Counted from the first letter of the stretch, positions 1 to 6,864 are shown. The stretch: 9,332 nucleotides of DNA from Clostridia bacterium (GCA_017395725.1 JAFQOB010000232.1:1-9332); one strand, 5' to 3'. A program made the numbers and translations. The notes: generated from the letters alone by a model not told the origin.

Positions 1-544
1 TCAATACCGACACGCGTGCAAAACCTAAAATCTCACCAAGCTCTTTGCATAGCTCTATTGCGCTGAAAGTATTCTTTTCCGTAGGAACAACAATATAGTT
101 CGCTTCCCTAAAAATACTGTCATCGCTGTTTTGTACGCCGCTTACCTCTCGGCCCGCCATTGGGTGTGCCGCTATAAATTCAACGCCCTCTTTAAGCATT
201 GACTGAATCTCGTACACAAGACAGCTTTTTACACCGGTTACGTCTGTTATTACTGTACCCTCTTTTATCAAATTTCCGTATTCTTTTATCCATTCAACAA
301 AAACATGAGGATAAAGCGCAAAAACAATTATATCTGCTTCTTCAATTAATTCTTTTTCAACAGAAATGCTTCCTCTGTCAATAATACCCTTTTGATATGC
401 AAATTCTATATCTTCTTCACTCTTTGTTATCGCACTTACATAATAGCCTTTTTTCTTCAAAGCCATTGCATAACAACCGCCCAGAAGTCCAAGTCCCACA
501 ATCAAAAATTTCTTCGACTTATCTATCTTCATTAATTTGCTCAT
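1..544 (-). CDS. tyrA: Prephenate dehydrogenase (TyrA), 3' end cut by window edge
   Basis: Partial gene: 181 complete codons read without a stop from ATG 544-542 to the left edge. It oxidatively decarboxylates prephenate (or arogenate) with NAD(P)+ on the way to tyrosine, in the cytoplasm. Visible signs are an N-terminal Rossmann fold with the glycine motif GLGLLGG at residues 17-23, and the family block HPMAGREVSG at 127-136, whose H127 matches the catalytic histidine. The start is supported by an AAGGTG Shine-Dalgarno (plus positions 553-558) 8 nt upstream, inside the end of aroA. ATG and the aroA stop share ATGA, a 4-nt overlap implying translational coupling. Family members run to about 280-370 residues, so roughly half is missing, including any C-terminal ACT domain. 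Oddity: the loop after the second strand reads ITKSEED, without the acidic residue expected right at the strand end for NAD binding. Prephenate versus arogenate cannot be decided. Confidence 0.93.
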   Translation of the reverse strand, partial: MSKLMKIDKSKKFLIVGLGLLGGCYAMALKKKGYYVSAITKSEEDIEFAYQKGIIDRGSISVEKELIEEADIIVFALYPHVFVEWIKEYGNLIKEGTVITDVTGVKSCLVYEIQSMLKEGVEFIAAHPMAGREVSGVQNSDDSIFREANYIVVPTEKNTFSAIELCKELGEILGFARVSVL

Positions 545-1743
545 TGTCTTTTCACCTTTATGCCTAAACCTTCTATTTTTTCAAAATAATCGGGATAGCT
601 TTTCGCTACACTTTCAGCGCCCTCAATAGTGCCCCCCATTACCGAACACAGCAAAGATAATGCCATAACTATTCTATGGTCATTGTGTCCGTAAAGCACT
701 TCAGTAGGTTCTTTTAAAACACCCTTATGAACGGTTACCGAATCATCAAAAACCGATACTTCTATACCAAATTTGGCAAGTTCCTCTGCCATTGCAGCTG
801 CTCTGTCGCTTTCTTTTATCCTAAGTCTTGCCGTTCCTGTAAACTCAGCTCCCCCCATATATGCCGCCATAGCAAACATTATTGGGGCTAAATCGGGACA
901 GTCGGACAAATCAAACGCTTTTTTGTTATTCTTCAGAGAATCAAACATATCTTTATAAACTCTGTCGCCCTGTAACGTATCGGGATTTATACCCTTAACG
1001 TCTACGTTTCCGCCTATAACGTTAAACGCTTCAAGAAAAGCTGCATTTGAGCAATCGCCCTCAACAGTATAATTCTGTGTCTTATATCTCTGTCCGCCGT
1101 TTATATAAAACACGTTATCGTTTCTTGAAATATCTACTCCGAATGAACGCATTGCACTTAGTGTCAAATCAATATACGAAGCACTCTCAAATTTGCCCGT
1201 AACAGTCAAAACACTGTCATCTTCAAGCAGTGGTAAAACAAACAGCAGTCCTGTTATAAACTGACTTGATATGTCTCCGGGAACGTCGTATTTCCCAGCT
1301 CTAAGCTTTCCGTGTACAGTTACGCTGTTGCTGTTTTTTTCAAAAAATATACCTTGCTCTCGGCATATATTCTCATACACACTTAGCGGTCTTTCAAATA
1401 GCCTTTCGCTTCCGCTAAATGTTATTTTCTTGCCGAAAAGCATCGCTAACGGTATCAAAAACCTTAAAGTGCTGCCGCTTTCATTGCAGAACACCTCAAC
1501 GTTTTCCAATACGTTTCCGGAGTTAAGTCCTCCGATTTTTACCCTGTCACCGTCTTTTTCTACGTATGCTCCCATATTCTTCAAGCAGTCGATAGTTGCT
1601 TGAATATCCTTTGAATAAGCTAAATTATGTATCTCCGAGCCCTCGCCCAATGCACCGCATATAAGTGCTCTGTGGGCAATGCTTTTAGACGGCGGTGCTT
1701 CAATAACCCCATTTGCCTTTGATTTTTCTATTTTTACAGTCAT
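541..1743 (-). CDS. aroA: 3-phosphoshikimate 1-carboxyvinyltransferase (EPSP synthase)
   Basis: Transfers the enolpyruvyl group of PEP to shikimate 3-phosphate, the sixth shikimate-pathway step; cytoplasmic. The 400-aa length is close to the bacterial norm of about 420-430. The two-domain inside-out barrel family is shown by PPSKSIAHRA (17-26; K20, S21, R25 bind substrate), the PEP loop SGSTLR (89-94), SSQ (159-161), DCPDLAP (281-287, with D284 as the general base), IKESDR (309-314, E311), NDHR (354-357) and K381 before SYP. Relative to the E. coli enzyme, the residue after the PEP-loop arginine is F95 rather than Pro101. Non-proline residues there are known in other bacteria, so glyphosate response should not be read from this alone. 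It starts 2 nt after aroQ ends and its ATG has only a weak ribosome site, so coupled translation is likely. Its stop overlaps the tyrA start. Confidence 0.97.
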   Translation of the reverse strand: MTVKIEKSKANGVIEAPPSKSIAHRALICGALGEGSEIHNLAYSKDIQATIDCLKNMGAYVEKDGDRVKIGGLNSGNVLENVEVFCNESGSTLRFLIPLAMLFGKKITFSGSERLFERPLSVYENICREQGIFFEKNSNSVTVHGKLRAGKYDVPGDISSQFITGLLFVLPLLEDDSVLTVTGKFESASYIDLTLSAMRSFGVDISRNDNVFYINGGQRYKTQNYTVEGDCSNAAFLEAFNVIGGNVDVKGINPDTLQGDRVYKDMFDSLKNNKKAFDLSDCPDLAPIMFAMAAYMGGAEFTGTARLRIKESDRAAAMAEELAKFGIEVSVFDDSVTVHKGVLKEPTEVLYGHNDHRIVMALSLLCSVMGGTIEGAESVAKSYPDYFEKIEGLGIKVKRQ

Positions 1744-1745
1744 TT

Positions 1746-2180
1746 TTATTTACCGTATTTTTCGTTTAAATATGCCATAGCTTCTATATATCCGTCAAAT
1801 CCATGACCGCATATAGTCTTTTCGCAGTATTGTCTCACGTAGCTTATCTGTCTGAAATCTTCCCTCTTTGATACGTCGGATATATGCACCTCAACTGTCG
1901 GAATACTAACAGCCTTTAATGCATCAAGCAGGGCAACACTTGTATGTGTATAAGCCGCCGGATTCATAACAATACCGTCAAAAACACCATACGCTTGCTG
2001 TATCTTATCTACCATACTTCCTTCGTGGTTAGACTGAAACAGCTCAACCTCTATATTATTTTCCTTGGCATAATTACTTATCATTTCACATAAAGCCCCA
2101 TAATTTTGGCTTCCGTAAAGGTTAGGTTCTCTCAACCCCAACATATTTATATTAGGCCCGTTAATTACAAGTATCTTCAT
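1746..2180 (-). CDS. aroQ: 3-dehydroquinate dehydratase, type II
   Basis: Dehydrates 3-dehydroquinate to 3-dehydroshikimate by the trans, enolate route of the small dodecameric type II enzymes, which are unrelated to type I AroD. The 144-aa length is typical. Catalytic residues line up with the Mycobacterium tuberculosis enzyme at a constant offset of two: N10, R17 and Y22 (NGPNINMLGLREPNLYG), N73 and H79 in NPAAYTHTS, H99 and S101 in VEVHIS, and R110. One deviation: the usual HISN/HLSN ends in Asp here (D102). The start is well supported by AAGAAGGA at plus positions 2189-2196, 8 nt upstream. The first 20 nt overlap the end of the aroE/aroK fusion in another frame. The symbol aroQ is also used for a chorismate mutase class; here it means dehydroquinase. 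Confidence 0.97.
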   Translation of the reverse strand: MKILVINGPNINMLGLREPNLYGSQNYGALCEMISNYAKENNIEVELFQSNHEGSMVDKIQQAYGVFDGIVMNPAAYTHTSVALLDALKAVSIPTVEVHISDVSKREDFRQISYVRQYCEKTICGHGFDGYIEAMAYLNEKYGK

Positions 2181-3414
2181 CGCAAAAATCCTTCTTAATC
2201 ATTTGCATATTTTCCTGTGCATCATTTCCTATACGTATGTGTCTGTCGCATCTTGAAGTATATAGGGGATATCTTTCTCTATATCTCTTCTCAAGGTCTG
2301 CTCTGTTGCTTGACAAAGGTCTGTCTGACGTCGCAACTATATTTTCTATATTACGGTCGATAAAGTAAATTCTGCCGTTTTCCCCCAGCATTTCAATGTT
2401 TAAGGAATTCAATATAGCGCCGCCGCCCGTAGCAATTACTGCACTTTGTACTGACGATAGTTCTATTATAACCTCAGTTTCGAGCTTTCTGAAAGCCTCT
2501 TCACCCTCTTCGGCAAATATCTGAGGTATAGGTTTATTAATCCTTTTAACTATCTCTTCATCAGTATCAATAAACACTCTTCCGAGTTCCTTGGCAAGTA
2601 GCTTACCTATAGTCGATTTTCCGCTTCCGGGCATACCTGTCAAAACTATATTCTCTTTAAGTCTTACAAGTTCTCCGTAAACTCTGTCTATTTCCGATAC
2701 AGGAACCTCGGTATCAATAAATTTTTCTGCGGCAACCGCTGCCTGAGCCACAAGCATATACAAACCGCCTACGGCATTTATTCCCTTTTTTCTTGCGTCA
2801 TATACAAGCTTTGAGCGAAGCGGGTTATAAACTGCATCAATTACTGCATCTACCCTCGGATAATCCTCTAAATCTATGGGGGAAAAACCTATTTTGGGAT
2901 ACATTCCAACAGGAGTAGTATTAATTATAACTTCTGCATCTCTATGCTTTTCCTTTGCTTCGCTATAAGTAATACAGTCTTCTTTACCGTCTCTTGAAAC
3001 ACGGTAAACCGAAGAACATTCCATACTCTTTGACACCGCAAGGGCAGTCTTTGAGGTTCCGCCGCTTCCGAGTATCAATACCTTTTTGCCCTTTAATTCA
3101 ATTCCGTTACGATTTATAAGAGCTGACAATCCTGAAAAATCGGTATTATATCCCCTTAAGTAACCGTCTTCGTTTACTATCGTATTTACGGCACCTATCA
3201 TTTTCGCAGTATCGCTAATCCAATCAAGATAAGGTATTACACTTTCCTTATATGGAATAGTAACGTTTATCGCCTTAAAATCCTTCTTGCGCATAAATGC
3301 GTCAAGCTCATCTTTCGGCACCTCACACAATTCATAACTGTAATCAAAAAGTCTGTTATGAATATCCTTTGAAAAACTGTGACCCAGCTTTTCAGCTATA
3401 CACCCATATATCAT
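2161..3414 (-). CDS. Bifunctional shikimate dehydrogenase - shikimate kinase fusion (AroE-AroK)
   Basis: One 417-aa protein carrying two consecutive pathway enzymes. Residues 1 to about 250 are shikimate dehydrogenase (NADPH-dependent reduction of dehydroshikimate): GHSFSKDIHN (11-20), NVTIPYK (50-56, catalytic K56), AVNT with N77, NTD with D92, nucleotide loop GSGGTS (116-121), NTTPVG (165-170), YNPLRS (196-201) and GGLYMLVAQ (216-224). Residues about 254-410 are shikimate kinase (ATP-dependent 3-phosphorylation): P-loop GMPGSGKST (260-268), DTD (283-285), FRKLE (308-312), GGG (330-332), RPL (365-367) and the C-terminal RYPLY (381-385). Both active sites look complete and there is almost no linker (about residues 249-254). 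The ATG lies 3 nt after the aroC stop with no good ribosome site, suggesting coupled translation. AroE-AroK fusions are known in some Firmicutes but are less common than separate genes. A frameshift artefact is unlikely, as the reading frame runs unbroken through both domains. Confidence 0.95.
   Translation of the reverse strand: MIYGCIAEKLGHSFSKDIHNRLFDYSYELCEVPKDELDAFMRKKDFKAINVTIPYKESVIPYLDWISDTAKMIGAVNTIVNEDGYLRGYNTDFSGLSALINRNGIELKGKKVLILGSGGTSKTALAVSKSMECSSVYRVSRDGKEDCITYSEAKEKHRDAEVIINTTPVGMYPKIGFSPIDLEDYPRVDAVIDAVYNPLRSKLVYDARKKGINAVGGLYMLVAQAAVAAEKFIDTEVPVSEIDRVYGELVRLKENIVLTGMPGSGKSTIGKLLAKELGRVFIDTDEEIVKRINKPIPQIFAEEGEEAFRKLETEVIIELSSVQSAVIATGGGAILNSLNIEMLGENGRIYFIDRNIENIVATSDRPLSSNRADLEKRYRERYPLYTSRCDRHIRIGNDAQENMQMIKKDFCDEDTCN
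2189..2196 (-). promoter_or_regulatory. Ribosome binding site of aroQ, inside the aroE/aroK coding region
   Basis: On the minus strand this reads AAGAAGGA, 8 nt before the aroQ ATG. It lies within the last codons of the upstream fusion gene and fixes the aroQ start, giving a 20-nt gene overlap. Ribosomes finishing the fusion protein would expose or re-use this site. Confidence 0.8.
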
Positions 3415-3417
3415 TTT

Positions 3418-4512
3418 TTATTTCGCCAACCAATCCGTTCCGTATCTTGTTGTGAGCATATCCGCAACCGTAAGTGCGGTCATACAGTCAACAACTATTC
3501 TTGCTCTGTGTACTATGCAAGGGTCGTGTCTTCCCTTTGAAAGAAGAACCTCATTCTGCATTTCTTTTATATCTACCGTATCCTGTTCCATACTCAAGGT
3601 AGGGGTAGGTCTTACGGCACATCTGAATATTACAGGCATACCGTTTGTTATTCCGCCGTTTATTCCGCCTGCATTATTCGTCTTTGTATATATCTTGTTA
3701 TCCTTTGTATAAAAACTGTCGTTTGCTTCTTTGCCCGTCATGTCGGCTATATCAAAACCTGCACCGAATTCAACGCCCTTTATTCCGGGAATAGCAAACA
3801 TACCGTGTGAAATCATACCCTCAAGGGTGTCAAACATTGGTTCTCCCACACCCGCATCAAGTCCTGTTATAACAGTCTCGAGTATGCCGCCTACACTGTT
3901 TCCATTCTTCTTCGCTTCTGTTATTGCATCGGTCATTTCTTTTGCAACAGAATCATCAAGTACGGCAAAGTCCTTTTCATACAAGCTGTCTATCTCAAAA
4001 CTAAGATTATCGGAAAAATCAACGTCTGATATACCCGCACACTTCTTTATATGTGTACCTATCTTTATTCCTTTTTTGTTTAAAGCAGACATAACAATAG
4101 CTCCCGCTGCCACTATCGCCGCAGTAATTCTGCCGCTGAAATGACCGCCGCCTCTGTAATCCTCAAAACCGTGATACTTGCAATTCGCAGTATAATCGGC
4201 GTGAGACGGTCTTGCCAACCACCGTGTCGAAGAATAATCCTTTGAACGAGTATCGTTATTCGGAATCAATATGCAAATGGGCGTTCCTGTTGTCTTTCCC
4301 TCAAAAACACCGCTTTCTATCACAAATTCGTCTGCCTCTTGTCTTGCTGTGGATATTGCCCCCGATGGTCTACGCAGTGTCAAGAGCTTACTTATATACT
4401 CTTTGTCCACTTCAATTCCCGGTGCTATTCCGTCGATAACAGCGCCAATTGCGCTGCCGTGACTCTCACCAAATATTGTTACAGTCAAATTATTACCAAA
4501 GGTATTTTTCAT
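3418..4512 (-). CDS. aroC: Chorismate synthase
   Basis: Converts EPSP to chorismate by trans-1,4-elimination of phosphate, needing reduced FMN. The 364-aa length is typical. Signature blocks: GESHG (15-19, with H18 matching the first catalytic histidine), GVFEGKTTGTP (68-78), RPSHADYT (101-108, with H104 matching the second catalytic histidine), DYRGGGHFSGRITA (118-131), an NNAGGINGGITNG block near residues 279-291 and RHDPCIVHRA near the C-terminus. The third block reads GGGHFSGR rather than the commoner GGGRSSAR; I recall this form from clostridial enzymes. The gene sits 3 nt downstream of aroB and 3 nt upstream of the aroE/aroK fusion. A GGA about 8 nt before the ATG is a modest ribosome site. 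No flavin reductase domain is attached, so it is of the monofunctional bacterial type and needs reduced FMN supplied from elsewhere. Confidence 0.97.
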   Translation of the reverse strand: MKNTFGNNLTVTIFGESHGSAIGAVIDGIAPGIEVDKEYISKLLTLRRPSGAISTARQEADEFVIESGVFEGKTTGTPICILIPNNDTRSKDYSSTRWLARPSHADYTANCKYHGFEDYRGGGHFSGRITAAIVAAGAIVMSALNKKGIKIGTHIKKCAGISDVDFSDNLSFEIDSLYEKDFAVLDDSVAKEMTDAITEAKKNGNSVGGILETVITGLDAGVGEPMFDTLEGMISHGMFAIPGIKGVEFGAGFDIADMTGKEANDSFYTKDNKIYTKTNNAGGINGGITNGMPVIFRCAVRPTPTLSMEQDTVDIKEMQNEVLLSKGRHDPCIVHRARIVVDCMTALTVADMLTTRYGTDWLAK

Positions 4513-4515
4513 ATT

Positions 4516-5526
4516 TTATCCAAGCACCCTCTTTACTAACTCTTCATATTCAACAAAAGGCATCTTTCTAAGCTCTGATTTGCCTATCTCGGAAACGTAT
4601 ACAATCGTTATACTGTCCCCCGACGTCTTCTTGTCGTGTCTACAAGCATCTATAAGCTGTTCTGCAGTATATTCCGTTTTTGTCGGTAGATCAAGCTTTT
4701 TCAGTATAGGCAAAAGTCTCTCTCTTACTTCGGGAGCACACATAGGTACCATACCTATACTTACACATTCACCGTGATAGTAGGTCTCAAGCTCGTTTAC
4801 GCTCTCTATTGCGTGAGCCAACGTATGACCAAAATTCAATGTCTTACGTAATCCCGACTCTTTTTCGTCCTCTTCAACAACGTATTTCTTAATACGAAGC
4901 GAACGTTCAATTATCGTATCTATATCAGATTCTATATCGCCCTTTTCAAATATATCAAACAATACGGGGTCTGCAATCATCGACATTTTCAATGCCTCTG
5001 CAAGTCCGTTTGATATCTGTCTCTTCGGCAACGTCTTCAACGTATCGGGGTCAATAAGTACTCCCATCGGCGGATAAAATGCACCGACTATATTCTTCAA
5101 TCCCATAAAGTCTATGGCTGTCTTTCCGCCTATTGACGAATCAACCTCAGAGAGAACCGTCGTTGGTATATTATAAAAATCAATACCTCTCATAAATGCC
5201 GATGCAACAAATCCCGATAAATCACCAACAACTCCGCCGCCTACTGCAACCACACAGTCGGTTCTTGTAAAATTATTCTTTACCAAACACTCAAGCAAAT
5301 ATTTGAAAGTATCTATATTCTTGGATTTTTCACCCATTTCTATGGTGACAATTACAGCACTTTTACAGCACTCCGCAACTGTTTCAGCATATTTTGCAGG
5401 TACTCCCGAGTCGGTCACAACCATAACCTTTCTGTCAAGGTTAAAGTATTCACCTGCCTTTTTTAATGCGCCTCTTTCAAGATATATATTATATGAACCA
5501 TTTTGTGTCTTAATCGGAATTATCAT
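4516..5526 (-). CDS. aroB: 3-dehydroquinate synthase
   Basis: Cyclises DAHP to 3-dehydroquinate using NAD+ and a divalent metal (usually Zn2+), the second shikimate-pathway step. The 336-aa length is slightly below the usual 340-370. Residues 96-105 (GGGVVGDLSG) form the dinucleotide-binding loop; SEVDSSIGGKTAID (126-139) and GLKNIVGAFYPP (142-153) are family blocks. Metal ligands are E177 in GLAEALK, H234 in NFGHTLAHAIE and H251 in YHGE. The start has a good ribosome site, AGAGG, 7 nt upstream in the 12-nt gap after pheA. The 3' end lies 3 nt before aroC. A search for the 2-deoxy-scyllo-inosose synthase branch of this superfamily seems unnecessary, given the surrounding shikimate genes. Confidence 0.97.
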   Translation of the reverse strand: MIIPIKTQNGSYNIYLERGALKKAGEYFNLDRKVMVVTDSGVPAKYAETVAECCKSAVIVTIEMGEKSKNIDTFKYLLECLVKNNFTRTDCVVAVGGGVVGDLSGFVASAFMRGIDFYNIPTTVLSEVDSSIGGKTAIDFMGLKNIVGAFYPPMGVLIDPDTLKTLPKRQISNGLAEALKMSMIADPVLFDIFEKGDIESDIDTIIERSLRIKKYVVEEDEKESGLRKTLNFGHTLAHAIESVNELETYYHGECVSIGMVPMCAPEVRERLLPILKKLDLPTKTEYTAEQLIDACRHDKKTSGDSITIVYVSEIGKSELRKMPFVEYEELVKRVLG

Positions 5527-5538
5527 TTCTTTGCCTCT

Positions 5539-6642
5539 TTATATATGAATCTCTTTTTCGTATCTTCCTATAACCTTCAAGTGCGCACAGCACTTTTCAA
5601 GCTCTTCAAGCATAGCCTTACCCTGCCAACTGTTTATGTTACCCTCTCCCTCAACATAGAAGAAATAATCCCATACAAGCTCTTTCGTAGGTCTGCTCTT
5701 TAATGCTCTAAGGTTAAATCCATGCTGACCTATTACCGAAACAGCATGTCCTAAAGACCCTGCCGCATTCTTTACGGTAAACAACATAATAAATCTGTTG
5801 TCCGTATCTGCTATTGCCTTGTTCGAACGAGAAAATACTGCAAATCTCGTTGTATTTGTATTACTTTCGTTAATATGTGATGCAAGAACCTTTAATCCAA
5901 ACTTATCAGCAGCCTCAACACTGCCTATAGCCGCAATATCTTTTCTTCCCGATTCCGCAACTACTTTTGCGGCAACTGCCGTATTCACCGCATCTTCCGT
6001 CTCAAAACCGTATTTTTCAATAAAGGAAGCACTCTGTCCCAACGCCTGCGGGTGACTGATTACTTTCTTAATATCGTCTATCGTAGTCCCCTTGTTTGCC
6101 AAAAGATTTTGGATAACTTCTGCTTCGTAAATACCGTTTATATAAAGGCTTCCGAAAAAAGCTAAATCAAGAACGTTTCCGACATCACCGTTATGACTGT
6201 TTTCAACGGGGAGAAGAACGCAATCACATTCACCGTTTTCTACTGCCCTATATGCTGCCTTAAAATCACCGTACGGCACACATAACGCATCGGGAAATAT
6301 CCTCTTCGCCGCAATATTCGCAAAAGCTCCTTCAACACCGCTATATGCAACTTTCATTCCCTCAAGGAGCTTATGCTGCATATCCTTTGAAAGCTTTATA
6401 TTGTTTTTCAGAAAATTTACATAATATGACCTGTATTCCTCGTTCTCTATATACTCAGAATTACGTTTTATCATCTCTTCTTCACGACCAAAATCATCAA
6501 TGGGAATACCGTTTTCCCTCTTATAATCTGAAACAATTTTTACTGCATCCATTCGTTTTTCAAACAAACGTGCCATTTCTAAATCTGTTTCGTTGATAAT
6601 TTCTCTTGCCTTTTGAAGATCGCTCATAACAACTTGCTCCAT
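5539..6642 (-). CDS. pheA: Bifunctional chorismate mutase / prephenate dehydratase (P-protein)
   Basis: A 367-aa three-domain protein, chorismate to prephenate to phenylpyruvate. Residues about 6-92 form an AroQ-class helical chorismate mutase: R13, R30, K41, D50, R53 and E54 match the E. coli active-site series R11, R28, K39, D48, R51, E52. Residues about 97-270 are prephenate dehydratase: AYSGVEGAFA (99-108), LPVENSHNGDVG (144-155), SHPQALGQ (196-203) and TTRF (264-267) with the catalytic threonine. Residues about 284-360 form an ACT regulatory domain. Its two Phe-binding motifs are altered: GSLG (295-298) for GALV and KSRP (315-318) for ESRP. First gene of the operon. ATG 6642-6640 has AAAGGA 5 nt upstream; an alternative start at 6627 (M6) has GGAG 9 nt upstream and would begin closer to the usual family N-terminus. 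Confidence 0.95.
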   Translation of the reverse strand: MEQVVMSDLQKAREIINETDLEMARLFEKRMDAVKIVSDYKRENGIPIDDFGREEEMIKRNSEYIENEEYRSYYVNFLKNNIKLSKDMQHKLLEGMKVAYSGVEGAFANIAAKRIFPDALCVPYGDFKAAYRAVENGECDCVLLPVENSHNGDVGNVLDLAFFGSLYINGIYEAEVIQNLLANKGTTIDDIKKVISHPQALGQSASFIEKYGFETEDAVNTAVAAKVVAESGRKDIAAIGSVEAADKFGLKVLASHINESNTNTTRFAVFSRSNKAIADTDNRFIMLFTVKNAAGSLGHAVSVIGQHGFNLRALKSRPTKELVWDYFFYVEGEGNINSWQGKAMLEELEKCCAHLKVIGRYEKEIHI

Positions 6643-6669
6643 ATCTGTCCTTTATAAATATAATAATAC

Positions 6670-6698
6670 ATTATAAAACTTTCAAATTGTGTTGTCAA
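6670..6698 (-). promoter_or_regulatory. Consensus sigma-A/sigma-70 promoter of the pheA-aro operon
   Basis: On the minus strand, TTGACA (6698-6693) and TATAAT (6675-6670) are both exact consensus, separated by exactly 17 bp. A run of A residues lies just upstream of the -35 box, resembling an UP element. Transcription should begin near 6664-6661, leaving a leader of only about 20 nt that contains the pheA ribosome site (AAAGGA at 6653-6648). This leader is too short for a T-box, trp-type leader peptide or other attenuator. Regulation, if any, should therefore be by a repressor at the promoter or by enzyme feedback. Confidence 0.88.
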
Positions 6699-6737
6699 CA
6701 TTTTTTCTCAAACAATTGGCATAATTTTCTAATTGTG
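6685..6737. repeat. Three AATTGT-type boxes in the divergent intergenic region
   Basis: AATTGTG occurs on the plus strand at 6685-6691 and 6731-6737, and its inverse ACAATT at 6712-6717. They flank and overlap the upstream part of the aro promoter, one lying in the -35/-10 spacer. They could be binding sites for a regulator acting on one or both operons. The region is very AT-rich, so short AT boxes may recur by chance. Confidence 0.25.
6690..6700. promoter_or_regulatory. Inverted repeat overlapping the -35 box of the aro promoter (possible operator)
   Basis: TGTTG-T-CAACA is an 11-nt odd-centred perfect inverted repeat that covers the whole -35 hexamer. Its position suits a repressor that blocks RNA polymerase. 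The -35 hexamer itself contributes part of the symmetry, so chance is a real alternative. I do not recognise it as a known regulator's box. Confidence 0.3.
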
Positions 6738-6786
6738 AATTTTTTTTAAACATTATAACGAAATACGCCATTTTTATTCAAAAATA

Positions 6787-6795
6787 TGGTAAAAT
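6787..6795 (+). promoter_or_regulatory. Candidate extended -10 promoter for the Na+-pump operon
   Basis: The plus strand reads TGGTAAAAT: a TGn extension followed by TAAAAT, one mismatch from TATAAT. No good -35 box lies 16-18 bp upstream, as expected for an extended -10 promoter. Transcription would start near 6802, about 60 nt before the first start codon. A rival is TTGTGA (6733-6738) with TATAAC (6754-6759), but its 15-bp spacing is short. The true start is uncertain. Confidence 0.3.
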
Positions 6796-6864
6796 AAAAT
6801 TGATTTTGGATTTTTATAACCAATCTAAAAAAATATAAATTTATCAATATAAAGGAGCAAAAAA

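Noticed and set aside
1271..1603. 110-codon plus-strand open frame inside aroA
   Set aside because: It is the complement of a clear EPSP synthase reading frame, with no motif of its own.
3731..4144. 137-codon plus-strand open frame inside aroC
   Set aside because: It is antisense to conserved chorismate synthase blocks; its Ser/Pro/Ile-rich composition is typical of a shadow frame.
6723..6737. CodY-like box (AATTTTCTAATTGTG)
   Set aside because: It has about five mismatches to the 15-nt CodY consensus in an AT-rich stretch, and lies upstream of the promoter. Too weak to call.
6752..6780. Second minus-strand promoter (TATAAT at 6752-6757, TGAATA 17 bp upstream)
   Set aside because: The -10 is perfect but the -35 matches only three of six. 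The consensus promoter closer to pheA explains transcription better.
6800..6827. Imperfect hairpin GATTTTGG...CCAATC upstream of the Na+-pump operon
   Set aside because: It is a short, AT-rich, mismatched stem with no U-tract in the right place, not convincing as a terminator or regulator site.
6643..6864. T-box, trp-type leader peptide or riboswitch between the divergent operons
   Set aside because: I found no conserved T-box core, no Phe/Tyr/Trp-rich short open frame and no strong GC stem. The predicted aro leader is only about 20 nt.
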